DNA of 64,000 bases from Apteryx mantelli (lineage: Eukaryota > Chordata > Aves > Apterygiformes > Apterygidae). The notes beneath the pieces were generated by a model that worked only from the letters and a program-made list of their open reading frames with translations, ran no database searches and was not told where the DNA came from. This document shows, in pieces, positions 28,601-38,571 of this stretch. The position numbers and the translations under genes are program-made. Positions within the stretch are counted from its first letter, which is position 1; each line of letters opens with the position of its first letter. The stretch is from NCBI RefSeq assembly GCF_036417845.1, contig NC_089984.1, positions 30,167,447 through 30,231,446 of the forward strand, in the 5' to 3' direction.

Positions 28601-29547
28601 GGGTTTGCTGAGCCCGGGGCCCTCCCGGCTCCATCCGCCTCCCATTGGGTTCGCGTTGCCCCGAAGGACTCGTAGGTGACGGACGAGGGGAGGCCGCGGG
28701 AACCCTGGAGGCGTTGGGTGTTCGGCTCTGCCGCAGGAGCGTCGCCCTCCCTGTCCGCCCCTGCGAGCCGCACGGCCGCGGCCGCTGGCTCAGCGCTCGC
28801 TCCCTGCTCTTCCCTTGCAGAGGATCCGGGTTCTCCACGGGCCGTTGCAAGTGCTGCTGTGTGGGGGCTTGTGAGTATTTCGCTGCTCGACGTCCTGCCG
28901 GTCCCCGGAGCGAGGCTCTGGCTCCGAGAAAAGAGACCTCTTTCCCGGCAGGGGATTTGAAAGCTGCTCTTCTCTGTCCCGCAGCCTCCTGTTCATGGTG
29001 CCGGCAGCCTGCGCCCTCTTCCCGCAGAGATGGTACCCGTCCCGCTGCTTCCCCCTCCTACGCGGAAAGTCGGGAGCCTTCCTCCTCCCCTAGCCCGTCC
29101 TGGGAGAGACGTGGTGGGCAGCCGCCCTTCAGCCCGAGGCGCTGCCTGCCGTCCCACCAGGGCAGCAGGAGGGCGCGCGTCCCCCCGCTCTGCACGCGCT
29201 GCGCTGGGAGCAACGGGACCCCCAGCGCCGTGGGCAGGGCTCTTCCCCCGGCACTGGCACCGGGGTACGGCAGGGCCGGCCGGTGGGTCTTTGAAGCGAG
29301 CCCGCAAGATGCCCGGGGACCGCGGGGGGACCTCGAACGGCCACGGGGAGGGAGGGAGGGCGGCCCAGCCGGCATGGGGGCCTGCGGTCGGGGGAGAGGA
29401 GCGCGGGCTGGAGTGGGGGGTCTCAGCGCCTGCCCCTCTCCCCACAGCTCCCTCGCGCTGGCTGACCTCGAGCCGGAGCTGCGCGCCAGCATCGTGGCCA
29501 AGCACGGGGACAAAGTGCCGTACGTCTGTTTTAACAAGGGACTGTGA
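25458..29547 (+). CDS. SFXN2: Sideroflexin 2, complete (11 coding exons)
   Basis: Multi-pass carrier of the mitochondrial inner membrane. The sideroflexin family transports serine and related amino acids, and SFXN2 has been tied to mitochondrial iron and heme handling. Eleven exons join in frame to 319 residues; human SFXN2 has 322 as recalled. Landmarks are the N-terminal [10 protein letters not shown] (5-14), the family motif HPDSGE (76-81), [20 protein letters not shown] (115-134), and hydrophobic segments around 109-127, 143-162, 173-190, 238-244 and 270-284. [20 protein letters not shown] is the most conserved stretch, and the end YVCFNKGL matches the family C-terminus. Introns are 95-670 bases, GC-rich and all GT..AG. 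The start was chosen because it matches the family N-terminus and follows an acceptor. Identity with SFXN2 rather than SFXN1/3 rests on recalled sequence and on the ARL3-WBP1L neighbourhood. Confidence 0.97.
25713..25883 (+). CDS. SFXN2: SFXN2 second coding exon
   Basis: Residues 51-108 (split Arg at both ends), including [20 protein letters not shown], the sideroflexin signature. The donor is GTGAGC. Confidence 0.96.
26280..26378 (+). CDS. SFXN2: SFXN2 third coding exon
   Basis: Residues 108-141, with [20 protein letters not shown], the first strongly hydrophobic/aromatic segment of the carrier. The acceptor is CCTCCGCAG. Confidence 0.96.
26614..26689 (+). CDS. SFXN2: SFXN2 fourth coding exon
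   Basis: Residues 141-166, [20 protein letters not shown], a membrane segment. The acceptor follows a (CCTC)n tract. The donor GTACGC is followed by GGGGAC repeats. Confidence 0.95.
26889..26974 (+). CDS. SFXN2: SFXN2 fifth coding exon
   Basis: Residues 167-194 plus two bases of Gln195, with [20 protein letters not shown], the most conserved block. The donor is a perfect GTAAGT. Confidence 0.96.
27645..27705 (+). CDS. SFXN2: SFXN2 sixth coding exon
   Basis: Residues 195-215, [20 protein letters not shown], a hydrophilic matrix loop. The acceptor is CCCCTCCAG and the donor GTGAGT. Confidence 0.95.
27811..27877 (+). CDS. SFXN2: SFXN2 seventh coding exon
   Basis: Residues 216-237, [20 protein letters not shown], plus the first base of Ile238. 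The donor is GTGAGT. Confidence 0.95.
28466..28515 (+). CDS. SFXN2: SFXN2 eighth coding exon
   Basis: Residues 238-254, [16 protein letters not shown]. Only 50 bases long. The acceptor is GTGCCTAG and the donor GTGAGT. Confidence 0.95.
28821..28870 (+). CDS. SFXN2: SFXN2 ninth coding exon
   Basis: Residues 255-270, [16 protein letters not shown], plus two bases of Phe271. The donor is GTGAGT. Confidence 0.94.
28985..29032 (+). CDS. SFXN2: SFXN2 tenth coding exon
   Basis: Residues 271-286, [15 protein letters not shown], plus two bases of Cys287. The donor GTACCC is the weakest of the gene, but the frame into the next exon is correct. Confidence 0.92.
29448..29547 (+). CDS. SFXN2: SFXN2 last coding exon
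   Basis: Residues 287-319, [20 protein letters not shown] followed by PYVCFNKGL and TGA. The acceptor is CTCTCCCCACAG. The 3' UTR follows in the same exon. Confidence 0.96.
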
Positions 29548-30605
29548 ACGGAGGCTACCCCGGGAGCCATCGCGCCCCTCCGGCCCCCGCCAGCCCTGCG
29601 TGCCCCGCGCAGGGCACAGCGGCCGGTCCGGCCGGATCCCCCCCACGGCCAGGCCGGGGGGATCGGGTCGGGACCAGCCTCGGGGTCAGCGCCGTCTCTG
29701 CTCCCTGCCCCGGAGAGACCCTGTCTGCTTTTGGGCAGGGAAGGTAGCGCAGGGCGCTGCGCCTGGCTCCGACTGACCCCCCTCTCCTTGCGGGTCTTCT
29801 CCATCCTCCGGGGATGTCCAGGAGGGTCTGGAGGAGGCAGGACCGTGGCCCTGCATGGCCAGGTCGCAGCTGGTGCGTTGACTTCTCCCAAGCTTCCCCT
29901 GCTGTGATGCTGGTCGTGTCCCTGCCTCCCTGCGTCCCGCTCAGCCCGGCCTTGGCTGCCCTCCCGTGCCTCCCTCCTGGCCCCGCTGCCTTGCGCAGGA
30001 GGGGTCTGCCCAGCCTGTTTGAGCCTCGCGCCGTCGCAGGCGCCAGCTCCTCTGCTTCCATGCTTGGAGCGCAGTCCTACCTCCGAAAGCAGGCGTCCCT
30101 CCGTCGCCTGCGCCCAGCACCGGGAACCAAACCACAACGCTGCCTCAAGTCACTTCCGTGGCCTTTCTCCAGAAGCTGCCTCCCTTCCTGGCAGGAGGGA
30201 AGGGACCTGTCCCCTCTGCCGAGGGAGCACACCAATGTCCTGGGAGCGATGCCTGGACCATTTCTCCCGTGCTGTCACCTTCAGATTTCATTCACTTTGC
30301 AATTGCCACAATCAAGGAGAGAAATACCCAGCTGTTTTTAAGCTCTCTTTTTTGTAATCTACCCTTTCCTCCGAGCACCAGAGCCAGGCATCACCCCTGC
30401 TGTCCTGCGTCTCACTGTCCCCAGGGTGGCAGCAGGGACCTGCAGCCTTGGGGGAACATGGCCTCTAGGCCCCCTTGCAAGGAGGGCAGGAGACACCGGG
30501 GGGGGGGGGGCACGAAGCAGTCGGGGTGTTAACTCAGGCTCTGAATGGGCAGCTCTGCAGACGCTGGAGGGGAGGGATGAAAAATAAAACGCAGTGGTTT
30601 TTTAA
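29548..30605 (+). other. SFXN2: SFXN2 3' UTR
   Basis: About 1.05 kb without a coding feature, ending just past the first AATAAA downstream of the stop codon. A 13-base G run lies at 30498-30510. Confidence 0.7.
30583..30588 (+). terminator. SFXN2: Poly(A) signal of SFXN2
   Basis: AATAAA followed within 10-15 bases by GTGGTTTTTTAA, a suitable T/G-rich downstream element. It is the first canonical signal after the SFXN2 stop. Confidence 0.75.
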
Positions 30606-33600
30606 ATCAGTTGCCAGCTCTGCCTTTGGCTGGTCTTAGGGGTCCGGTCCTTAGCCAGGGCTGGCAGATGGGTCTCCTGGCTCCCTGGGAAGGGGAGCCC
30701 AGGGATAGGTGTGGACACTGTGCTTGACCAGGCACTGGGGGGAGAGGCAGCCCGGGGGCCAGGAGAGAGGAGGAAGAGCCATGCAGCTCTGCAAGGGCTG
30801 GCATCAGCCCTGAAACCCTCGGGCATCCCGTGCAGCCTTCCTGGAGAGGCTTGCTGTGCTGCAAATGGTCATCCAGCAGGGGACAAGGGGAGGTGACAGT
30901 GCCGGGCTCGGGGGGGGGGGGGGGGGGGCTCCTTGTCCCATGGGAGCCGCTTGTCTTGGCCAGGCACACAGGAGCCGAACTGGGAGCATCGGTGTCTGCG
31001 TGATGCTAACCTGGCTCTGCCCACCTGCCCTCTCCCATCCCCGAAGGAGAGAGGCTTGAGTTGGCTGCAGCCTATTTTTGGAGGAGGAAGGGGTCCCCGG
31101 CGCTTGGCCCCAGCCCTGGCTGGCCACCCCACTCTCAGCCAGCAGCATCCAGACTCTGCTTGCTGGTGCATGTCCCCCGGTGGGACAAGCACGTTTGCAA
31201 CCAGCCGCATGCACGCGGCTGCCCAGAGAGCCCTGCAGCCCAGCGGATGGTCGCACTCATCCCTCCAGCCGGGAGTATGTGTCCGATCGCAGAAAGCGGC
31301 AGCGTGCCAGCTTCAGCAGGATGCCCTCGTGGAGGCACAGTATCTGCAAAGGGTTTTCTGGTATTAACTGCTCCACCTCCACAAAGACAGCAGCTGAACC
31401 CAAAATGTACTTCTTGAAGGGCCAGGCTGTATCTGCAGCAGGTTCAATTCTGCCTGAGCAGCAACAGGCAGAGGATGATGTCTCTAGGCTCATGTAGCTA
31501 CAGCTGCAAAACTGCACAGAAGCGCTGAAATAATTAATAGGTTAACGAAAAGTGGAAAAACAGGTTCAAATTTGTGCATCTGTTCCCTGGGCTTTATTAG
31601 ATCTCTTGTTAATGCACAATTAAAAAAGAAATAGATAAGCCCCTGAAATGAAACAGATGTCATTCCTACCGGGAGTGGGAAGAGGCCACAAAGAGAGATC
31701 TCTGCTGTCTGCCTTTCTTTGGCTCCTTAATTCAAGTTTGTCTTTCTCTGCAGCTAAAATCATGTTGAGCACTTTCAGGAAGGTACCTGGAGCAGCCTGG
31801 GCTGTATTGGGGTCCAAGGAGCCTCTGACGTGCTTGGGAACGAGGCGATTCCCGTAATGTGATGTGCCACAGCTCTGTAAAGCTGCTCCTCCCATGTGCA
31901 CCCCAGTGGTGCCCTTGCCGCTGGCCCATGTCTGCAGTGCGTGCCGGGAGGTCCGGCCCCTGCCCGGAGAGGTGCATGCCACAGATGCCAGGGCAGCACC
32001 CACCCGAAGCACAGGCTGGGAGCACGGTGGAAAAGCCTCCCTGGTTTTGCCACTCCTTCGTTCCTGTCCTGCCAGTGTTTTGCTCCACCAGAAAGTGAGG
32101 CCGGAGGGGCAAATGCAGGGCTCAGAAAAGAAAGTGGTGCCAGGTGCTACCTGGCAGTGGTTTTACAGCACCAACTCAGCTTGCAGAAAGCTGCAGCTTG
32201 CGTGAGCTCCCCGGGAGCCTGCTCCCGAGGGACAGCGCAGTGGGAGGCAACTGGAGACGGTGTCCTGCTCCCAGATCAGCTCTGCGTTTCCTGGGGAGCT
32301 CCAGCAACCGTCCTGGCAGCCAGTGCAGGTGACGGCTGTGCCCCAGTCTGTGTTAGACTGGATCGACACTTCCTGGCTGCATCATGGCCAGCTTTCCCTG
32401 GACTCCCCCCTGCCTGGATTGGGCATCTGGAAATGGGGGATCCAGGCCCTTTGAGCAAGAGATGAACAGGCATCCTCTGCTGCAGGGTGGGTTATAGCAG
32501 AAATACCAGCATTTTTGCTTTCTCCTCCTCTTCCTCCTGTTGCTTTGCAGTTCCTGGGGCGGCAGCCTCAGGGGGTTGTTAGATGTGCCCTGCACTGGCG
32601 ACAAGGTCTCCAGGTTTTTGGCCGAGGGCTCTGTGCCTGTTTGGGAGACGCACCCAGACCTCTCAGCACAGCTGGATGTCCCTCTCCCAGCCAGCAGCAC
32701 ATGGCCACGCTTCCAGCAGGAGCTCTGGGAGGTGCCGGGGTGGCTGAGCTCTGCCCCAGGGAGACCAGGTATTGAATCCTCCCTGATACAGCCGGCATGG
32801 GCTCTGCTGGCAAACCACAGCCCCTGGCCGTACTGGAGGGGCGATGGAGCAGGGAGACTCTCTGAAGAGCTGCTGCCATCTCATGCCCACGAAGTACTCC
32901 CAGCTCTCCCGGCCTAGTTCTTCAAGGGATGTGGGTATTGCTCATCGCTCTTGGCCAAAGGAAGAGGGTTGCGCTGGGCTCAGAAGATCAGGAAGTTAAC
33001 CAGCGCCATCCTAGAGACAGAAAAACCCCCCAGAGCTTGTAGCAGTGGATTCCCTCCCCAGATCTATGTGGATTTATGCCAGCTGACATTTCAGTTCAGT
33101 GGGGTTTCTAGGTTGTAGATCTGGGATCTCCCCTGGAGAATTCAAGTCATTGCATCAGCTCATGATGTTCTGGTGTCAGGAGATGGCTGCTGCGGTGGGT
33201 GTCTGCTTGCGCTCCCTAATGCTTTATCGTTCCCCAGCCTGCCGTGGCCCTGCCAGGAGCGGAGGTGTTGCAAGCCAGGCCGCAGTCAGCAAGTCCCTGC
33301 GCTGCACCAAAATCAGCCATGGCTCTGTCTTCAGCCCAGCTCTGCTGTCACATCTCTGCCCTCACCCACATCATTTTGGCCAGCTCTGCCTCCATTTCTC
33401 AGCACTGCAACAGGAAGGAAACTTCAGCGCCAGGGATCAAAGCCGGACTCATCCCTGTTTGTAAAGGGCTGCAAGTGTTAATTACTCTCCAGCGATGAGT
33501 CACGCCTGATCTGGGCTCGTCCCATGGTCCCACGCGTTTGCCTCCTTCTCCCTGCTGTGCCTTTAATTTCAGGGCTAGCTGGGAACAGGAATAAAGCTCC

Positions 33601-34600
33601 TTTAATAACTGTGCGTGGCTGAAATGTCAGTGCTCCAGCATATTTACAGCCTCCTTTACAATAATGATGAGACCAAAGATGTCTCGTGGGGCTGCAGCGG
33701 GGCCCAGAGACGGGCTGTGGGAACCTGTGAGCCTGTGAGTCTCCTTTGATGAATCAGCAGCCCCGGCAGGTAGACCTGGTCCATCCCTCCTTCTCCAAAT
33801 GCTGGGGAGGTTCATTGACCTGGCTCCCCATGGAAAGAAGAGCAAGCAGTGTGCCTGCGTAATGGGTTAACTCCTGCAGGCCCCCACTGCTGACACTTGG
33901 GCAAGCTGCTTCAGCAGGGTAAGGTGCGTCCCAAGCATTGCCCTGCTTGAAAAATCCCAGTGGTAGGAGATAAGCCGCTAAGCTGTGGGGTTTTTTTTTT
34001 GGCTTTTCTTAACATGTTATCTGAGCATCTGATAAACCTCATTGGGCCAGTCCCCTGCGGAGCCTGTCTGACATGCAAGGAACAGCGGTGCAGAAAGCCT
34101 GTATTACTGCCCAAGAAACATGAGACATTTCCTCCAAGCTGTGAATTAAAATTGAGTCTCCTGCACCCCCACTTCCTCTCACTGCCCAGAAACAAGCCCA
34201 GGCGGTGGACTGCTGTGGCTGGGACATGCTGTGCCAAGATCTTTGGGGTGGTGGCAGAACTTCTTCTCAACGTCTTGCACTTCTCCCCAGATGCCCCCCT
34301 GGAGCAGCCACTGCTCTCTGTTGCAGTTTCTTCCAGGGTTATTTTCCAGCAGCCCTCACCCCTGCTGTCTGTTGTGTCCAGCACACACAGATTTGTGAGG
34401 ATAAGGGAATATTAACTGAGCCACAGCTGGGTTCAGACCTAAGCACGATGCAGCTTCTGGAGCACCCTGCTGGAAGCTGCCTTGCAGGACCAGGAGACAT
34501 TTGCTGCTGCTCTTCTTGCTAAAAGCACCTTTTAGTACCTGTTTGTAACATTTTCCTCCCCAAGCAGGCTGTGTGTTTGCTCAGTGCACAGAGAGAGCAC

Positions 34601-34606
34601 TTTATT
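34601..34606 (-). terminator. Possible poly(A) signal on the minus strand
   Basis: The palindromic TTTATTAATAAA (34601-34612) provides AATAAA on both strands. On the minus strand it is followed by a CT/GT-rich stretch, and it lies about 120 bases after the stop of the 102-codon ORF. Confidence 0.3.
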
Positions 34607-34728
34607 AATAAACCTGAGTGAAAGTAGCTGGTTTTAGGGCTTGTGCGGCACTTTCTGAACCAGCCCTTTGATGCAGACCCGAACTCCACCACAGCACAGC
34701 ATTTCTTCCCAAGGCTGAACGTATGCTC

Positions 34729-35037
34729 TCACTCTTCAAGGAAAAAAGAAGCGGAGGAAGACTGTGCATAGCCCTCCTGTATTGGTCTGCTTTGGCCAGG
34801 GTGTTCAGCCCAGACGATGCCCAGGCTGTGCCAGTCGGTGCTGCTCCGCGGTTGCACTAGCCTGGCTGATATTAAGCCTTGACCATGAACGAAGCTCCTC
34901 CAACACAGCCGGCAGAGCATGAGCCCGGGGAGCCCCAGGCTGGCCAGGGCCAGGAGGATGCTGCGTTTCCCCATCTCATTGGGGAAGGCTTCATCCAGAC
35001 CCATAGTCCGAGATACGGCCGCTGACATCCGCTCCAT
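34729..35037 (-). CDS. Candidate small membrane-protein ORF (unrecognised)
   Basis: A 102-codon ORF starting at an ATG with G at -3 and G at +4. Residues 1-48 use mostly G/C-ending codons and contain a hydrophobic segment, SILLALASLGLPGLMLC (26-42), flanked by MGKR and by RLCWRS. The second half is polar and less coding-like. A canonical AATAAA lies on the same strand at 34606-34601, followed by GTGCTCTCTCTGTGC. A pyrimidine-rich tract ending in CTAG precedes the ATG and could be an acceptor. I do not recognise the protein. It may be chance. Confidence 0.25.
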   Translation of the reverse strand: MERMSAAVSRTMGLDEAFPNEMGKRSILLALASLGLPGLMLCRLCWRSFVHGQGLISARLVQPRSSTDWHSLGIVWAEHPGQSRPIQEGYAQSSSASFFLEE

Positions 35038-36370
35038 CCCAGCGGGCTCTAGCTCAGCTCAGGAGAACCAAGGAGAGCGACGGAGAGGAGGACAAAGTCT
35101 CTTAGGCGGGTGCCACCAGTGCTGCTTCCCCTCTCCCAGCAGTGCCAGTTCACAACAAGTCCTGACGTGGCGAGTCCTGGCGCAACGTCCTGGCACGGTA
35201 CTACGATAAAGATGCACAGACTTTGTGTTTTGCTTCCCTGTTATCAGCGAGCTGAACAAACACTCCTGCCGCAGGGAATGACATGCTCTTTTGTATTTTT
35301 ACCCAAACAAGAGTGTGTTCAAGACCTGGGTGAATCAGCAGCCAGAAACACTGAGTCTTTGGAGTTTTGCCTCAACAAAGCAACAAACATACAAAAACCC
35401 CAAACTGCTCAAGTGTGGAAATTTGACTGGAGACCGTCCCACACAGACAAAGTACCCAAAGCAAAACCAAAACGGGAGCACCCATGCAAAACTGCAGGTA
35501 GGAACTGTCCAGCCCGGCGGGAGCGGCAGCGCGCCCGGAAGGACTGCTGGTCCCGTGGCCAGTCCCACAACGCGGTTGCTGTTTGCTCTCGAGCCTTTGC
35601 CTTGGCAGGTGCTAGCAGAAGGATGTGACGGGCCTGGCACAAACAAATGCCTTCACTGCAGGATGTTTTGAGCCCAGCCTGATGCTTCTGCAGCCGTTTT
35701 AACCCCCTCTCCACAAAGGTCTCCTGGTGTGCCCCAGATCCGGATGGGGCGCTTGGATTTGGGGCTCTTTGTGGCATCGCAGAAGGGGCCAAGCAAGGAT
35801 TAAGGCAAACTGGGAGCTTTGATGCACTGCCCATAAAACCTTGCCCAGTTCCCACCGGGGGATGGCAGGGGCCGAGCAGGACGGCAGGCGCGCACACTGG
35901 GGCAGAGGATATTTGGGAACCTGGTTATACCCAAGCTGCAGTTTGCATGTGAACACGGGAACGACTGTCCCAGCTCAGAGACCACCGAGCATGGGATCGT
36001 GCATCCAGGGCAGCACCCGTGTAGAGAAGACCAAGAACAGGACAAGCCTAGAGGTTGTGGTTTCTGGGCGTCGGGGCAGAGCAGCACCACAGCTGGGAAA
36101 TCGGACAGCGCCGGCACGGCCCGGGCGCCTGGTGGGGACAGCCTGGGGTGCCACCGGGACAGGCCCGGGCCGGCTGCCCCAGGGGAGCCTCGGGGCCAAA
36201 GACGGGCCCTTCGGCCACTGGGGTGTCAGAGAGGCTTTGGCGGGTGCTCCCGCTCCCTCCTGCTCTGCAGCGATGGAGGGTCCCGGCTTGTCCCCGGGGC
36301 GCTTCGCGCTGGGGGCTGCAGGGCCAAGGGGCACCCCAGCACCTCCACCAACACCTCCTTCCCACCACTT

Positions 36371-36630
36371 CCGCCACACACAAGATGGCAGCACCTTCCC
36401 TGGCCTCCCTCCCCGGCGCTCCACACTCAACATGGCAGCTCCCAGCGCACTGCCCCCGCCCCTCTCGGGGCTGCCCTGAGCGATAGCGAGGCGAGCCAAT
36501 AGCCCGCCGAGAGGCGCGCCGTCCGCCCAATGGGTAGGCGGCGTGGGCGGGGCGGGGCGCGGGGTGCCCCCTCGGCTCCCGTCCCGGGCCGCAGTCGGGC
36601 TGGGGAGGCGGGGAGCGGGGGGTGGGGGGG
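36371..36630 (+). promoter_or_regulatory. WBP1L: WBP1L CpG promoter and 5' UTR
   Basis: A CpG-rich, TATA-less region. It has CCAAT boxes at 36496-36500 and 36527-36531 (31 bases apart, about three helical turns), GC boxes around 36541-36560, and two YY1-like motifs, AAGATGGC (36382-36389) and AACATGGC (36429-36436). YY1 motifs in this orientation usually sit just downstream of a start site, so transcription could begin as early as about 36370. Confidence 0.7.
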
Positions 36631-36717
36631 ATGGCGAGGAGGCTCCGCGCCGCCATGGCCCTGCTGCTCTTCCAGGCCCTGCCCGAGGGGCTGCCCGCCA
36701 GCGTGGAGCCCGCCCAG
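36631..36717 (+). CDS. WBP1L: WBP1L first coding exon (signal peptide; gene continues beyond window)
   Basis: Encodes 29 residues, MARRLRAAMALLLFQALPEG followed by LPASVEPAQ, ending in phase 0 at CAG/GTAGGG. It resembles the N-terminus of the long human WBP1L isoform (MERRRLLGGMALLLLQALPS.. ending EPPQ), recalled from memory, and has the arginine-rich n-region and leucine core of a signal peptide. WBP1L (OPAL1) is a single-pass membrane adaptor whose PPxY motifs recruit NEDD4-family ubiquitin ligases and which dampens CXCR4 signalling. All later exons (the first expected to begin DKEACVG) lie right of the window. The position after SFXN2 agrees with human synteny. Confidence 0.85.
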
Positions 36718-36824
36718 GTAGGGGCTGCCCCGGGGGGGCCGGCTGGGGGGCGCCGGGCTGGGGGGCTGGCGCCCCTGCGGTGGGCAGGCGGCCTGTGTGG
36801 GGCGCACAGGCCGGGGGGGTGGAC

Positions 36825-37480
36825 GAGGGGTGCCTGCGCCCTCTGGGGGGGCAGTTGGGGGGCTGGTCGTGGGGTGCCTGTGCCTCTGGGGGCAGGTGGG
36901 GGGCTGGTCGTGGGGTGCCTGTGCCTCTGTGGGGTGCTGAGGGGCTGGTCATGGGGTGCCTGTGCCTTTGTGGGGTGCTGGGGGGTGTTTGTGGGTCTGG
37001 GGGCTGGGCATGGGGTGTCTGCCCCCTGGGGGGTGTTTGTGGGGCTGGGGGCTGGGCATGGCGTGTCTGTACCCCTGGGGGCAGGTGGGGGGCTGGTCGT
37101 GGGGTGCCTGTGCCTTTGTGGGGTGCTGGGGGGCTGTTTGTGGGGCTGGGGGCTGGGCATGGCGTGTCTGTGCCCCTGGGGGGTGTTTGTGGGGCTGGGG
37201 GCTGGGTATTGGGTACCTGTGCCCCCTGGAGGGGTGTTTGTGGGGCTGGGGGCTGGGCATAGGGTGCCTGTGCCCCTGGGGGGTGTTTGTGGGGTTGGGG
37301 GCTGGGCATGGGGTGTATGTGCTCTCTGGGAGGGTGTTTGTGGGGCTGGGGGCTAGACATGTGTATGTGCTCTCTGGGAGGGTTTTGGGGGCAGGGGTCT
37401 GGGCATGGGGTTCCTGTGCCCTTTAGGGGGAGTGTTAGTGGTGTTGGGGGCTGGGCATGGGGTACCTGTGCCTCCTGTGG
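36825..37480 (+). repeat. G-rich minisatellite, unit about 50 bases
   Basis: About a dozen diverged tandem copies of a unit like GGGGTGTTTGTGGGGCTGGG-GGCTGGGCATGGGGTGCCTG-TGCCCCTGG, with some shorter 41-base variants (GGCTGGTCGTGGGGTGCCTG..). It begins just over 100 bases after the WBP1L exon 1 donor. The repeat creates long false ORFs on both strands, including one of 461 codons on the minus strand. Confidence 0.9.
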
Positions 37481-38571
37481 CAGGGATGTAGTTGGGGGGG
37501 GTCATGGAAGAGCATGGCAGGGGTTGGAGCACATAAGGAGCTGAGCATGGGGTGCTGTTGTCTCTTGTGGTTGGGGGAAGGGGCTTTTGGGGGGGTTACC
37601 CAGGGTTTTTAATGAAGCTGGATGGGGTGCAGAGACCCGGTATGGGTGTCTGTGTGTCTTGGGGGGTGCTTTGGGCTAAGGGTGAAGGTGGCTGTTGCAG
37701 GACACGGAAGAGGGGTGTTTCATGCAGGGTGACTAGAGATAGGGGAAAGATGGCTACAGACAGGGCACAAGATTTGAGAGTTGGCAGGTGTGCAGGGACC
37801 TGCGGGTGAAAGTGCATGTGTCCTTCAGGGGTGGCAACAGAGAAGAAGGTGGCTTGTGAGGGGCTGGGGGAGGTTTGGGATGGGCTGAAGAGTGGTCACG
37901 GGGCAGCTGGCCAAGGGACTTCTGTTGGTAGGGAAATGGGATTTGCCCAGTGTTGGGGCAGCTGGTCATGCCCTTGGTGGACACTTGAGGTGCGCAGGCC
38001 AGAAGGAAGGTAAGCTGGCCTTTTTGTGGCATGAACTATGGTGGGGAGGTCCATTGCAGGCCTCTGGGCTGGGGGAAGGAAGGGGGAGTATGTTTCTGTT
38101 GGGGTGAGGGAAACTAGGCCTGTCTTTGTAGACTCTGACCACCCCTTTACTGCCTCCTTCATGCCTGGAAAGGGTTTTAACAAGGTTAATTCTCTCTCCT
38201 TCATCTCTTTACTGCGTTTTCTGGCTATGCCACCATGTGCACCATTCAGATCTTCAGCATTGTTCTTAGGTGCCCCGTACGTAGAAGCCCATAAACCTTT
38301 CCCACTGTGCTCAGTATCATCCGGAGAGGACTGTACTAGGCCAAGTAACCTGGACACGAACTGGAACTTATTGTTCATGGAGTCATGATATCTTTTTCAC
38401 CTTGTGTAGAACATAAATCAAATACGATGACTTGTGATTTGATGCAGTGCATCACATGGGAGGTAGAAATCATATGAATTTTTTGAAGGTCTAAGCCAGT
38501 GAGATGTGGATCTGTGACTGTAGGCCATAGGTGCTGTGGGCTCCACGGTGCTTAATGTCACAGGGGTGTGT

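Larger units (their letters stand above)
30606..36370. other. SFXN2-WBP1L intergenic region
   Basis: About 5.8 kb of moderately GC-rich DNA with no recognised gene. A 19-base G homopolymer lies at 30910-30928. ORFs of 100-190 codons overlap on both strands here, as expected for GC-rich DNA, and were not accepted, with the exception of the weak candidate at 34729-35037. A second GC-rich patch lies at 35500-35580. Confidence 0.6.

Noticed and set aside
26573-30137. Several ORFs of 180-360 codons on both strands across SFXN2 introns.
   Set aside because: They span confirmed splice sites and exist because the region is very GC-rich. None shows a recognisable family, and the true exons follow the sideroflexin protein.
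33911-34415. Overlapping 150-codon ORFs on both strands in the SFXN2-WBP1L interval.
   Set aside because: They are mutually overlapping with no motif, no poly(A) relation and no codon bias. They are most likely chance.
35975-37360. 461-codon minus-strand ORF with Pro/His/Gln repeats.
   Set aside because: It is a read-through of the G-rich minisatellite and CpG promoter of WBP1L. The peptide period follows the DNA repeat and there is no start or splice support.
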